Translations under genes and position numbers: made by a program
Shown here: positions 18,351 through 29,375 of the stretch, piece by piece
Numbering within the stretch: the first letter of the stretch is position 1
Layout: the number at the start of each line of letters is the position of its first letter
NCBI GenBank assembly: GCA_947631095.1
Contig: CANRJX010000007.1
Location: 1 to 38,853 of the forward strand
Length of the DNA stretch: 38,853 bases
Reading direction: 5' to 3'
From: an uncultured Wohlfahrtiimonas sp.
Lineage (GTDB): Bacteria; Pseudomonadota; Gammaproteobacteria; Cardiobacteriales; Wohlfahrtiimonadaceae
The notes under the pieces: generated by a model
Told to the model about the DNA's origin: nothing
What the model saw: the letters and a program-made list of their open reading frames with translations, nothing else
The model's database searches: none

Positions 18351-19955
18351 ATGAGAGATAATTATGACTTTATTGTTGTTGGCGCAGGATCTGCTGGCTG
18401 TGTAATTGCTACGATGCTGATAGAACAGACCAATGCAACAGTTTTGTTAATTGAGGCAGGATCAAAAGATAAAACTATACACGCTAAAATACCAGCAAGT
18501 ATGCCATATATGATGGCAAATCATGTATGGGCTTACCAAACAGAACCTGAGCCATACTTAAACCAACGTCGTATGGAAATTCCACAAGGGAAAATTATAG
18601 GTGGTAGCAGTAGCGTAAATGGTATGGCATATATTCGCGGTATCCCAGAAGATTATAATGACTGGGCATATAAATATGGCTGTGCAGGATGGGATTATCA
18701 TAGTGTTTTAAAAGATTTCATTGCTTCGGAAAATAATGAGTCATTATCTGGAGAATTTCATGGAAGTTTAGGCCATCAACATGTTTCTGAAAATCGTTAT
18801 CGTCATCAATTAAGCCATACCTTTATCAAAGCTGGACAAGAATTAGGCTATGAATACACTAACGATTTTAATGGTGAAAATAAAAATAATGTTGTTGGTT
18901 TTTTTCAAACAACGACTCATAAAGGATATCGTGCAAGTACAGCTTATTCATGGCTAAATCGGGTAAGAAATAATTCTAGACTAACCATATTGACCGATTG
19001 TCTAATTGAAAAAATCTTAATTGAAAATAAAAAAGCAATCGGTGTATCTTATCAACAAAATGGCAATAAGATTAACGCTTATGCAAATCATGAAGTCATA
19101 TTGTCAAGTGGTGCTATCGGTTCACCTAAAATCTTGATGCTATCAGGTATTGGCGATCAAATAGAGTTAGAACAATTAGGAATTTCTGTCATTCATCATT
19201 CTCCAAAAGTAGGGAAAAACTTACAAGATCACCTTCATATTAATTTACGTGGATTATTAAAAGAACCTATCAGCATTATTTCTGAAAGTATGGGAATAAA
19301 GAAATTAAGGAATGGCTTACAATGGTTGTTTTTTAAAAATGGTATTGCAAGTTCCAATATATTAGAGGGATGTGGCTTCTTTGATATTGATGGAGATGGA
19401 CGTAGAGATACACAAATACATTCATTCCCTTTAATAGAAAATTTTGGCCGTACTAATGTCAAGAATGATGTTATTGAAGGTTTTACTTTAAAATTAGGGC
19501 AAGTTTATCCTGAGTCTAAAGGTAGTGTTACTCTTAAAAGCAATGACCCTACTGATCTACCTATTATTCGTGCAAATTATTTATCTGCTCCCCATGATCT
19601 TAAAGCGATGGTTGATGCCGTAAAATTTGGTTTAACTTTTTTTGATACACCCGCGATGAAAAATATCATCTCTGAAGTTATCGTTCCTGATTCAAGTATT
19701 CATAATGATGATAAAAAACTGGAAGAATTTGTCCGCAATGAATCATTAACAGTATTTCATCCTGTCGGCACATGTGGAATGGGACCTAACGAAGATGATG
19801 TATTAGATATTGATTTAAAGGTTAGAGGTATTGATTCTTTAAGAGTCATTGATAGCTCAATTTTCCCGCATATTGTGAGCGGTAATACAAATGCTGTTGT
19901 TATTATGGTTGCACATCGTGGAGCTAGGAATATTATAAAAGATTATTGTGCATAA
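18351..19955 (+). CDS. GMC-family FAD oxidoreductase (choline/alcohol dehydrogenase-like)
   Basis: DFIVVGAGSAGCVIATML, GKIIGGSSSVNGMAYIRG, SSGAIGSPKILMLSGIG, FHPVGTCGMG, SGNTNAVVIMVAHRGA. Confidence 0.92.
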   Translation: MRDNYDFIVVGAGSAGCVIATMLIEQTNATVLLIEAGSKDKTIHAKIPASMPYMMANHVWAYQTEPEPYLNQRRMEIPQGKIIGGSSSVNGMAYIRGIPEDYNDWAYKYGCAGWDYHSVLKDFIASENNESLSGEFHGSLGHQHVSENRYRHQLSHTFIKAGQELGYEYTNDFNGENKNNVVGFFQTTTHKGYRASTAYSWLNRVRNNSRLTILTDCLIEKILIENKKAIGVSYQQNGNKINAYANHEVILSSGAIGSPKILMLSGIGDQIELEQLGISVIHHSPKVGKNLQDHLHINLRGLLKEPISIISESMGIKKLRNGLQWLFFKNGIASSNILEGCGFFDIDGDGRRDTQIHSFPLIENFGRTNVKNDVIEGFTLKLGQVYPESKGSVTLKSNDPTDLPIIRANYLSAPHDLKAMVDAVKFGLTFFDTPAMKNIISEVIVPDSSIHNDDKKLEEFVRNESLTVFHPVGTCGMGPNEDDVLDIDLKVRGIDSLRVIDSSIFPHIVSGNTNAVVIMVAHRGARNIIKDYCA

Positions 19956-20018
19956 AACATAAATGGAACTTTTTTAACATACATCTATCTGTGGAAAATG
20001 TACATGTAGAATTTTCAA

Positions 20019-20067
20019 ATTTAAACATTACACTCCCCCCCATTTAAGTCGCTTTAAATGGGGGTTT
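20019..20067 (+). terminator. Terminator after GMC oxidoreductase; second copy of the duplicated element
   Basis: ATTTAAACATTACACTCCCCCCCATTTAAGTCGCTTTAAATGGGGGTTT. Confidence 0.75.
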
Positions 20068-20183
20068 CTTATTATCCCTAAAAGCCTTATGAGAAATTCA
20101 ATACACTTCATGATATGAGTAAAAATTTTCAATAATTCTATAGACTCTTAACAGCTTATAGACTATTATCTCATCCAATTGGT

Positions 20184-20200
20184 GATAATGATTATCATTC
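20184..20200 (+). promoter_or_regulatory. Fur box upstream of fbpA
   Basis: GATAATGATTATCATTC, close to the GATAATGATAATCATTATC consensus, 45 nt upstream of the fbpA ATG. Confidence 0.8.
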
Positions 20201-20245
20201 ATATATATCACTAACTTACGTTTGACAATTACTCATGGAGCAACA

Positions 20246-21235
20246 ATGTCTAAATTATTTACCTTATCACTATTGGCTTTAAGCATTTCACCTTTAGTAG
20301 CACAAGAATTAACAGTATATTCTTCTCGTGCCGAGCAATTATTGCAACCAGCCATTGCTAAATATAAAGAGCAAACAGGTGTAGATATTAAATTGGTCTC
20401 AGACAAAGAAGGTCCTTTAATGGAACGTATGCGTGCTGAAGGTAAAAACTCACCTGCAGATATATTAATCACTGTAGATGGTGGTAATTTATGGCAAGCA
20501 TCACAAATGGGTTTATTGCAACCAATTGAATCTACAGTTTTAGAAGAAAATATCCCCGCTCATCTTCGCGATGAAAATAATGAGTGGTTTGGCTTATCAG
20601 TACGCGCTAGAACAATTTTCTATAATAAAGATAAAGTTAATCCTGCTGATCTTTCTTCATATGAAGACTTAGCTGATCCAAAATGGAAGGGCAAATTATG
20701 CCTACGCACTTCTAAAAAAGTTTACAACCAATCTCTTGTGGCAATGTACATCACTGATATTGGTCCAGAAAAAACAGAAAACATGGTAAAAGGCTGGGTT
20801 AATAACTTAGCAACACAGCCATTTGCAGATGATACAGCACTTTTGGAAGCAATCGCAGCGGGTCAATGCGAAGTTGGCATTGCAAATACTTATTATTTTG
20901 GTCGCTTATTGAATCAAAAGCCTGAGTTGCCTGTGGAATTATTTTGGGCGGATCAAGAAAGCAATGGTACACATGTGAATGTTTCTGGTGCAGGCGTTGC
21001 CAAATATTCAAAAAATAAAGAAGAAGCACAAAAATTCATTGAGTGGTTATCAACTGATGATGCACAAAACCTATTCACTGATTTAAATTATGAGTTCCCT
21101 GCAAACTCAAAAGTTGCACCAAGCCCAGAAATCGCAAAATGGGGTGCATATAAACAAAATGTAATTAACGTATCGAATGCAGGCAGCAAACAAAAAGAAG
21201 CTGTCATCATTATGGATCGCGCTGGTTATCGTTAA
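20246..21235 (+). CDS. fbpA: Fe(3+) ABC transporter substrate-binding protein (FbpA/FutA type)
   Basis: Signal peptide [59 protein letters not shown] (YY iron-ligand motif). ORF-track start 20222 is a TTG. Confidence 0.9.
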   Translation: MSKLFTLSLLALSISPLVAQELTVYSSRAEQLLQPAIAKYKEQTGVDIKLVSDKEGPLMERMRAEGKNSPADILITVDGGNLWQASQMGLLQPIESTVLEENIPAHLRDENNEWFGLSVRARTIFYNKDKVNPADLSSYEDLADPKWKGKLCLRTSKKVYNQSLVAMYITDIGPEKTENMVKGWVNNLATQPFADDTALLEAIAAGQCEVGIANTYYFGRLLNQKPELPVELFWADQESNGTHVNVSGAGVAKYSKNKEEAQKFIEWLSTDDAQNLFTDLNYEFPANSKVAPSPEIAKWGAYKQNVINVSNAGSKQKEAVIIMDRAGYR

Positions 21236-21256
21236 TTGTCTATTTGATCAGTCAAT

Positions 21257-21290
21257 AAAAAGCCGCATGAGTTACTATGCGGCTTTTTTT
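21257..21290. terminator. Bidirectional terminator between convergent fbpA and fbpBC
   Basis: AAAAGCCGCAT-GAGTTACT-ATGCGGCTTTTTTT. Confidence 0.85.
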
Positions 21291-21291
21291 A

Positions 21292-22311
21292 TTAAAATGC
21301 GATCACCTCTCCAACATTCAATGTAATCGCTACATTTCCTTTGCGAATGCATGGCCAATCTGCAACAAGCTTTTCACCATTCATTAACTCAATATGATGC
21401 CGAATATGCTCCCCCTGAAAATCAGTCTGAACAACTTTTGCATTATGTGCAATATCTTCGCAGCACAAAACCTCATGAGTTCGCACTAATAGCTTAACTT
21501 CTGTCCCAATAGATAAACCATGTGGAACATCATAATAATGTTGCCCCAAAGCACTTTGCAAGACTGTTTCACTTTTGACAAATGCTTTAAGCCACTGCCC
21601 TTTTCCTAAAAATGAAGCCACTTTTTCATTACAAGGCTTATGAAATAAATTTTCAGGGCTATCCCACTGCTGTAAAACGCCATCAGATAAAATACCTATC
21701 TTATCTGAAAAAGCAAAAGCTTCTTGTTGATCATGTGTCACTAAAATTGCAGTAATGCCTTCAGCTTTTAACAAATTGCGAATCTCTTGTGCCAAACTTG
21801 TTCTTAAATCAGCATCTAAATTTGAAAAAGGTTCATCTAACAGCAACAGTTTTGGTTTTGGTGCTAATGCACGCGCAGTTGCAACTCTCTGTTGTTGCCC
21901 ACCTGATAATTGATGAGGATAGTAATCCCCATAAGATTCTAAATTAATGAGCGATAATAGCTCTTTAACACGTGCTTCTTTTGCGGCTTTACTCAATTTC
22001 GTAAGCCCAAAAGCAATATTATCTTTCACAGTTAAATGAGGAAATAAAGCATAATCTTGAAATACCATTCCTACCTGTCTTGCATGTGGTGGCAGCGAAG
22101 AATTTTCAGAAAATAATGTTTGATCATCCAATAAAATTTGACCGGAATCAGGAACTTCAAACCCCGCAATACTTCTCAAAACAGTTGTTTTACCACAACC
22201 AGAAGGGCCTAATAAACATGCTATTTCACCTTTAGCCAAAGATATGCTGAGCTGTTCAACTATTTTTCGTTGGCCAAAAGCGATCCGTAAATTATCTATA
22301 GCGAACCACAT
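21292..22311 (-). CDS. fbpC: Fe(3+) ABC transporter ATP-binding protein
   Basis: Walker A GPSGCGKTT, LSGGQQQRVATARALAPKPKLLLLDEPFSNLD; ATG at 22311 overlaps the permease stop as TAATG. The N-terminal 25 aa of the ORF-track entry is spurious. Confidence 0.92.
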   Translation of the reverse strand: MWFAIDNLRIAFGQRKIVEQLSISLAKGEIACLLGPSGCGKTTVLRSIAGFEVPDSGQILLDDQTLFSENSSLPPHARQVGMVFQDYALFPHLTVKDNIAFGLTKLSKAAKEARVKELLSLINLESYGDYYPHQLSGGQQQRVATARALAPKPKLLLLDEPFSNLDADLRTSLAQEIRNLLKAEGITAILVTHDQQEAFAFSDKIGILSDGVLQQWDSPENLFHKPCNEKVASFLGKGQWLKAFVKSETVLQSALGQHYYDVPHGLSIGTEVKLLVRTHEVLCCEDIAHNAKVVQTDFQGEHIRHHIELMNGEKLVADWPCIRKGNVAITLNVGEVIAF

Positions 22312-23936
22312 TACACTCTCTTCTCCTGTCGAGAAAACAATAAAACGGGAATTAACCCTGTTAACACGATCAATAAAGAAGGCCATGCTGCTAAACTGTA
22401 TTGACCTTCTGTTGTAAAGTTAAAAATTCTAACCGCCAAAGTATCCCATCCGAATGGACGGATCATCAGCATGATGGGCATTTCTTTCATAACATCGACA
22501 AAAACCATCAGCATTGCAATGCTTAATGCGCCTTTTAGCAAAGGCAAATGGATGGCTGTGACGAGAGATGCACCTGTTTTTCCCAAGCTTCTAGCAGCCT
22601 CTTCCTGTTGTGGTGAAATGCGCTCCAATCCTGACTCTATAGAAGAGAATGCAATCGCCATAAATCTTACAGCATATGCCAATATCAATACGCCCAATGT
22701 ACCTTTAATCCAGCCCATACTGCTTTCACTTAAACCAAACAGCTCAATCAACTGATTATCCAGCCATGCCACTGGTACAAAAATACCGACCGCTAAAATT
22801 GTTCCCGGAATGCCATACCCCAATGTTGCGATTTTGGTTAGCCATATACTTTGATTCGTTTTAATAAAGCGTTTAGACAAGGCCAAACCTAAAGCTGAGA
22901 TCATTACAAAAAAAGCAGCCAATAAAGCAATCACCAATGAGTGCATCGCATAGCTCCACAAATTCACATCAAATGCACTGCCCCATGTTTGATAAGCCCA
23001 TACAATTAACTGACCCACTGGCAAAATAAAAGCCATAATTAAAATAATACAGCAGTAAAAAGTCGCAAATATTGCTTGCCAACCCTTCAATTGAATGCGT
23101 AACTCTTGTTGCGATTTGCCTAGTTGAGTGAATCTTTTTTGTTTTCTGCTGTATTGCTCTATCAGTAATAATGCAAATACTATGATGATCATAATTGAAG
23201 CTAATTGCTTAGCGGTTTCAATTGAGAAGAATGAATACCATGCTTGATAAATTGCAGTAGTAAATGTATCAAAGTTAAAAATAGAGACCGTACCAAAATC
23301 GGCTAAAGTTTCCATTAATGCTAATAAAGTGCCACCTGCAATCCATGGTCTTGCCATCGGTAAGGCAATTTTAAAAAACGCCTGTACAGGATTCAAACCC
23401 AAACTTGCACCGACTTCTAATGATCTTTTGCCCATACTTGAAAATGCATTTCTAGCCAATAAATAGACATAAGGATAAAATGCCAAGCTCATCACCATGA
23501 CAACACCTGCAGCATTACGAATATCAGGCAAACCTTTAGATAAACCCCAACTATTTCGTAAATAAGTACTCATTGGACCACTGTATTCAAATAAGCCCAC
23601 TTGGCTAAATGCCATTACATAAGCGGGAATTCCAAGAGGTAACATTAATGCCCAAAAAAATATCTTCTGCCCAGGAAAGCGATAAATAGCAGTCAACCAC
23701 GCACTTGTTGTGCCCAAAATAAGTGTACCAATGCCTACGCCAATTAATAAAATAAAAGTATTGCTCAGCAGTGTAAGCATTCTAAATTCTAGTAAATGTG
23801 CCCATAATTCTTGATCAATATCTTGATAAGAGGACAAAATAACACCTATAGGTAGCAATATAATTGCCACCCAAAACCATTGCCACAACTTTCCTAACAA
23901 ATAACTCAAAATTACGACCCTATGCTTTAAGAGCAC
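22311..23936 (-). CDS. fbpB: Fe(3+) ABC transporter permease (fused two-domain)
   Basis: 541 aa, two permease domains with EAA-like motifs (EVGASLGLNPVQAFFKIALPMARPWI; EEAARSLGKTGASLVTAIHLPLLKG). The exact start (GTG at 23936) is uncertain. Confidence 0.9.
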   Translation of the reverse strand: MLLKHRVVILSYLLGKLWQWFWVAIILLPIGVILSSYQDIDQELWAHLLEFRMLTLLSNTFILLIGVGIGTLILGTTSAWLTAIYRFPGQKIFFWALMLPLGIPAYVMAFSQVGLFEYSGPMSTYLRNSWGLSKGLPDIRNAAGVVMVMSLAFYPYVYLLARNAFSSMGKRSLEVGASLGLNPVQAFFKIALPMARPWIAGGTLLALMETLADFGTVSIFNFDTFTTAIYQAWYSFFSIETAKQLASIMIIIVFALLLIEQYSRKQKRFTQLGKSQQELRIQLKGWQAIFATFYCCIILIMAFILPVGQLIVWAYQTWGSAFDVNLWSYAMHSLVIALLAAFFVMISALGLALSKRFIKTNQSIWLTKIATLGYGIPGTILAVGIFVPVAWLDNQLIELFGLSESSMGWIKGTLGVLILAYAVRFMAIAFSSIESGLERISPQQEEAARSLGKTGASLVTAIHLPLLKGALSIAMLMVFVDVMKEMPIMLMIRPFGWDTLAVRIFNFTTEGQYSLAAWPSLLIVLTGLIPVLLFSRQEKRV

Positions 23937-23972
23937 TTATTATCCATGAAAAGTGACAACTGTAAATTAAAA

Positions 23973-23990
23973 GATAATGATTATCAATTC
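23973..23990 (-). promoter_or_regulatory. Fur box upstream of fbpBC
   Basis: GATAATGATTATCAATTC, 36 nt upstream of the fbpB start. Confidence 0.75.
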
Positions 23991-24070
23991 TTCTCATAAT
24001 GAATCATTTCATTTCTTGATCATTTTCATCAATCACAAATTTTTTATTACAATTAAGCACATTAAATTTA

Positions 24071-24101
24071 AAAAAGCCTAATATTTTTTATTAGGCTTTT
24101 A
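24071..24101 (-). terminator. Terminator of the TRAP transporter operon
   Basis: AAAAGCCTAATA-TTTTT-TATTAGGCTTTT just 3' of dctM on the minus strand. Confidence 0.75.
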
Positions 24102-24136
24102 TTAACGTCCAACTGAATAATTAGCTTAACGAACGA

Positions 24137-25420
24137 TTATTTTGCATTCAATAACGTCGGCAACCCTAAAGAAATCGCTGGAATATATGTAATCAATATC
24201 AAGAAGAATAATAAAATCAACAACCATGGCGTTGCAGCTTTAATTGTTTTCGTAATTGGCATTCCAGTCACCGCGGATGTTACAAATAAGTTTAGTCCTA
24301 TCGGTGGCGTGATCAAGCCAATTTCCATATTCACAACCATAATGATGCCTAAATGAATAGGATCAATGCCTAATTCCATGGAAATCGGGAAGAAAATTGG
24401 TGCCAAAATCATGATGACTGCAGAAGGCTCCATAAAGCTACCTGCAATCAATAAAACAATATTCACAATGACTAAAAACATCCATGGTGATAAACCTTGT
24501 GAAATAACCCAAGATGCAATTGCTTGTGGAATCTGCTCTGTTGTTAATACATGTGCGAACAACATAGCATTCGCAATAATGAACATTAACATCACTGTCA
24601 TTTTCCCAGATTCCAACATGACTTTAGGAAAGTCACGAATCCTCATGTCTTTATAAATAAAGAGCGCAACTAATGCTGAATACACTGCTGCAACAGCTGC
24701 AGCTTCAGTAGGCGTATACATCCCAGAGTAAATACCACCTAGGATAATTACCATAAGCAACAAGCCCCAAACAGCACGTCTAAAAGATGTGATCCACTCT
24801 TTAAATGTTGCTCTTGGTTGTGCCGGGAATTTTTTAATTCGTGCAACGATATAAATCGCAACCATTAAAGCAACACCTAATAACAAACCAGGAACAATAC
24901 CTGCGATAAACATTTTACCAACTGATTGTTCAGTGGCTGCAGCATATACAACCATCACGATCGATGGCGGAATTAAAATCCCTAAAGTACCTGCATTACA
25001 AACGATCCCTGCACCAAATTCTTTCGGGTAACCAGACTTCACCATACCTGCAATTGCAATAGAGCCAACTGCCGCTACTGTAGCTGGACTAGAACCAGAC
25101 AATGCTGCAAACAGCATACATGCTAAAACTGCACCAATTGCCAAACCACCACGAATATGGCCAACACATGTATTAGCAAAATCTATCAAACGTCTCGCCA
25201 CACCACCAGTTGTCATGAATGCACCAGCAATCAAGAAAAATGGAATGGCCAATAATGTTGTATGTTCAGATGTTTCAAACATCTTGATAACCAAGCTTCT
25301 TGGGGAATCTGGGCTAAAAAACATAATCGTTAAAGCACTAGATAATCCAAGGGAAATTGCAACAGGTACACCAATCAGCATCAAAATAAGTAGCAATATG
25401 AATAAAAAAGCAATAGTCAT
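24137..25420 (-). CDS. dctM: TRAP transporter large permease (DctM)
   Basis: 427 aa; LMLIGVPVAISLGLSSALTI, IPFFLIAGAFMTTGGVARRLIDFA, GGLAIGAVLACMLFAALSGSSPATVAAVGSI, GLITPPIGLNLFV. Confidence 0.93.
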   Translation of the reverse strand: MTIAFLFILLLILMLIGVPVAISLGLSSALTIMFFSPDSPRSLVIKMFETSEHTTLLAIPFFLIAGAFMTTGGVARRLIDFANTCVGHIRGGLAIGAVLACMLFAALSGSSPATVAAVGSIAIAGMVKSGYPKEFGAGIVCNAGTLGILIPPSIVMVVYAAATEQSVGKMFIAGIVPGLLLGVALMVAIYIVARIKKFPAQPRATFKEWITSFRRAVWGLLLMVIILGGIYSGMYTPTEAAAVAAVYSALVALFIYKDMRIRDFPKVMLESGKMTVMLMFIIANAMLFAHVLTTEQIPQAIASWVISQGLSPWMFLVIVNIVLLIAGSFMEPSAVIMILAPIFFPISMELGIDPIHLGIIMVVNMEIGLITPPIGLNLFVTSAVTGMPITKTIKAATPWLLILLFFLILITYIPAISLGLPTLLNAK

Positions 25421-26100
25421 TAGATTGCTCCTTTTTCTTTAACATTTTTTGCATCTATATCTTCTAATGCTAAGGCATCTGCTGTTTCGTCAGCTAAGCC
25501 TAATGAGTTTTGTTCATGAGTCATGATGCGATAACCAATCTCTAAATAACGCCAAATTAATAATATGAAACCAATAGGAACGATGATGGTTATTTGCCAA
25601 CGCATAATTCCAAATCGATCTAGTCCTTCTGCCATAGTGCCTAAATTATAGAAGTTCAGAACCCAATCAATACTTGCATATAGCATAATGCCGCCATACG
25701 CCAAACATGCACCTAATCCGACATAAGCAGCAACGCGCTGCGCTGTTGTATTGAATGCTTTTACAAGTGCATCAACACCAATATGACCACCAACACGTAC
25801 GCCATACGACATACAAAAGAAAATCAACCAAGCAAAAGATGCTTTAGTAAACTCATTCGACCAACTGAATGAGCTTGCTAAATCCATCATATAGTCGCCG
25901 GCATCAAATAAAAATACTTCTAACTTAGACTCTTCTTCGCCTGCAATCCAATCGGCCAATTTATAAAATGGCATATAAAGGTTGTTCAGCATGGTGTAAA
26001 TAAATGTAACAAGTGTCATGGATGTGAGGATAAAGACCATCATAAAAATTTCAGTCTTTTGCCACAATTTATCCATGTAGCGATAAGCTTTAATAAACAT
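25420..26100 (-). CDS. dctQ: TRAP transporter small permease (DctQ)
   Basis: Position between DctP and DctM; ASFAWLIFFCMSYGVRVGGHIGVDALVKAF; stop overlaps the dctM start as TAATG. Confidence 0.88.
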   Translation of the reverse strand: MFIKAYRYMDKLWQKTEIFMMVFILTSMTLVTFIYTMLNNLYMPFYKLADWIAGEEESKLEVFLFDAGDYMMDLASSFSWSNEFTKASFAWLIFFCMSYGVRVGGHIGVDALVKAFNTTAQRVAAYVGLGACLAYGGIMLYASIDWVLNFYNLGTMAEGLDRFGIMRWQITIIVPIGFILLIWRYLEIGYRIMTHEQNSLGLADETADALALEDIDAKNVKEKGAI

Positions 26101-26204
26101 AGATTTCCTTTATGATTTAAAACGCAATCAACCCCTGATACTTTTCATATGAGGGGTTTTACTATTTCAACAACTAATATGTATTGCTAAAAATCATTTT
26201 TTAA

Positions 26205-27278
<1,074 letters not shown>

Positions 27279-27554
27279 TTATTATTTTTATTATCAGCCA
27301 ATATCGAAAGTGAATGTAGCACACAAAAATAAAAATACAAAAAAAATGATGATGAATTTTCAATCAAACATACTGTTTATCTATTATTTACAACAACTTA
27401 TATTAAACAAATAACTACAAAAAAATTACAATTATAATCATTTAAATAGTTATATATATATATAATCAGTATATTAATAAATCATTGATGACTATTTTGT
27501 ACTTACTATGATTTATTTTAAAATAAATACATTTATTTAAATAATTATATAAAA

Positions 27555-27584
27555 AATAAGAGCCATTATTAAATGGCTCTTATT
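27555..27584 (-). terminator. Terminator downstream of tsdA
   Basis: AATAAGAGCCATT-ATTA-AATGGCTCTTATT. Confidence 0.65.
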
Positions 27585-27624
27585 CTATATTTAAACAACT
27601 GTTAGATTTATAGTTGGCAGTATT

Positions 27625-28551
27625 TTATTGAACACCTTGACCTAAAACTTTACCATTCACTTCTACACCATATAAATTCACACCATCATTCTTATGGAAT
27701 TTTTCATATGTTTTTTCAACAGAGCCTTCTACTAAACGAGGATCTTGAGGGCGTTCATGACTATTCATAAATGCCGCAACATCCCATGCTTGTTGATCTG
27801 TCAATGTGTTACCTTTTCCTAAAGGCATATTTGTTTTGATAAAGTCAGCCGCTGTATTGATTCGATGCATACCAGCGCCCCAGTTAAATGAGTCTTTACC
27901 CCATAAAGGAGGGAATACATAATTATCTGCTACTTTTTGACCTTGACCATCAGATCCATGACAAATCGCACAGTTTTCTACATAAACCTTAGCACCATTT
28001 TCAATGCTGTAACCACCTTCAGGCTGAGGAACAGTAGGATATGCACGTCCTGGTAAAGAAACACCTGTTGGTGCATTTTTAGCCAACCAATATGAATAAG
28101 TGATCAAAGCCGTCATTGTTTCACTATCTGCAGGTGGCGGTGTACCATCCATACTGAATTGGAAACAACCTTGAATACGTTCTGCATAAGTATTCACTTT
28201 ATTATTTTTGCTACGATAAGCAGGATACATTGGATATGCGCCCCATAATGGAGAAGCATTCGCTAAACGGCCTTGATCCATATGACAGTTCACACAGTTC
28301 ATACCATTTCCAACAAATTCTGGCGCTTGATTCTTAGTATCAACGAAAATCGCATGACCTTTGCGGATCATATCACCAAATGCATTATCTGGAATGTCAG
28401 ATTCTGCAGGCGGTTGGTGATAAACAGTTGCTTCATCAACTGGCTTAATATTCACTAATTGAGATTGATCTTCCATTTTAATTGGCGCTTGAGCCATAGC
28501 AACTGAAGCATAACAAGCCGCGATCAAAGATGATAAAACAATTTTTTTCAT
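27625..28551 (-). CDS. tsdA: Diheme cytochrome c, thiosulfate dehydrogenase-like (TsdA)
   Basis: Signal peptide; two CXXCH motifs (CVNCH, CAICH); TsdA-like blocks NGMNCVNCH, YAERIQGCFQFSMDGTPP (conserved Cys), FPPLWGKDSFNWGAGMHRI, WDVAAFMNSHERPQDPR. Confidence 0.8.
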   Translation of the reverse strand: MKKIVLSSLIAACYASVAMAQAPIKMEDQSQLVNIKPVDEATVYHQPPAESDIPDNAFGDMIRKGHAIFVDTKNQAPEFVGNGMNCVNCHMDQGRLANASPLWGAYPMYPAYRSKNNKVNTYAERIQGCFQFSMDGTPPPADSETMTALITYSYWLAKNAPTGVSLPGRAYPTVPQPEGGYSIENGAKVYVENCAICHGSDGQGQKVADNYVFPPLWGKDSFNWGAGMHRINTAADFIKTNMPLGKGNTLTDQQAWDVAAFMNSHERPQDPRLVEGSVEKTYEKFHKNDGVNLYGVEVNGKVLGQGVQ

Positions 28552-28553
28552 GA

Positions 28554-29198
28554 TTATTCTCCTTGCTGTCCAATTGTTTCAAAATAAATCGCAACAGCTT
28601 TAGCCTGATCATCTGTTAATGATTTTGCAATGTGTCCCATTAAATCATTAGGATCATTTGTTCTTGTTCCATTTTTCCAAGCATTAATTTGATTCACGAT
28701 ATATGCAGAACTTTGACCAGCCAATCTTGGAAATGCTTCACCAACGCCAACACCACTTGGGCCATGACATGCAACACATTCTGGTATTTGTTTCGCCCAG
28801 TCACCTCTTAGTGCAATCTTACTACCTTCATCTGTAGGCGTTGCTGCACGTGTAATTAAAGGCACTTCTGTCACTGGTAACGATTCCATATACTCTGCAA
28901 CTGCTTCAATTTCTTCTTCACTCAAAGCACCCGCAATGCCATCCATAATTGCATGACTTCTTGTACCATCTTGGAAATCAAATAGCTGTTTTGATAAATA
29001 TCCTGCTGGCATTCCAGTAATATTTGGATACCCGGCTGCTGGTAATCCTTTACCTTCAGCACCATGACATGTAATACATGCTAATGCTTGTGGTTGGCTA
29101 CCACCTTTAGTATAAATATTTTCCCCTTCATCAGCTAAACCAACCAACGGTAAAGCCCCCAAAATAGCAATAAAGCTAATTTTCTTAAAATACTTCAT
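28554..29198 (-). CDS. tsdB: Diheme c4-type cytochrome, likely TsdB electron acceptor
   Basis: Two CXXCH motifs (CITCH, CVACH), signal peptide from MKYFKK; stop is 2 nt from the tsdA start. Confidence 0.75.
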   Translation of the reverse strand: MKYFKKISFIAILGALPLVGLADEGENIYTKGGSQPQALACITCHGAEGKGLPAAGYPNITGMPAGYLSKQLFDFQDGTRSHAIMDGIAGALSEEEIEAVAEYMESLPVTEVPLITRAATPTDEGSKIALRGDWAKQIPECVACHGPSGVGVGEAFPRLAGQSSAYIVNQINAWKNGTRTNDPNDLMGHIAKSLTDDQAKAVAIYFETIGQQGE

Positions 29199-29375
29199 TT
29201 CTCTTCCCCCTTTCAACAATAGAAGCGCACAAAAGGCTACCACATAAGTATGTTTTTTTTAATACCAAATGTTGATCACTTCCTAATCTCTTATAAAATT
29301 CACAAAAATACATATATTTTACTAATAATGCACTAAAAAAATAAAAAGCTGAAAAATATTTGATAAAAAACCATG

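Noticed and set aside
20210-20223. ACTAACTTACGTTT upstream of fbpA, resembling the left arm of the ACTAA-N4-TTAGT motif
   Set aside because: The right arm does not match (CGTTT versus TTAGT) and the gene already has a Fur box; probably chance.
27420-27480. TATATATA-rich tract upstream of the TRAP operon, considered as a repeat or origin-like element
   Set aside because: Short simple AT-rich sequence typical of intergenic DNA here; no iterons or DnaA boxes seen.
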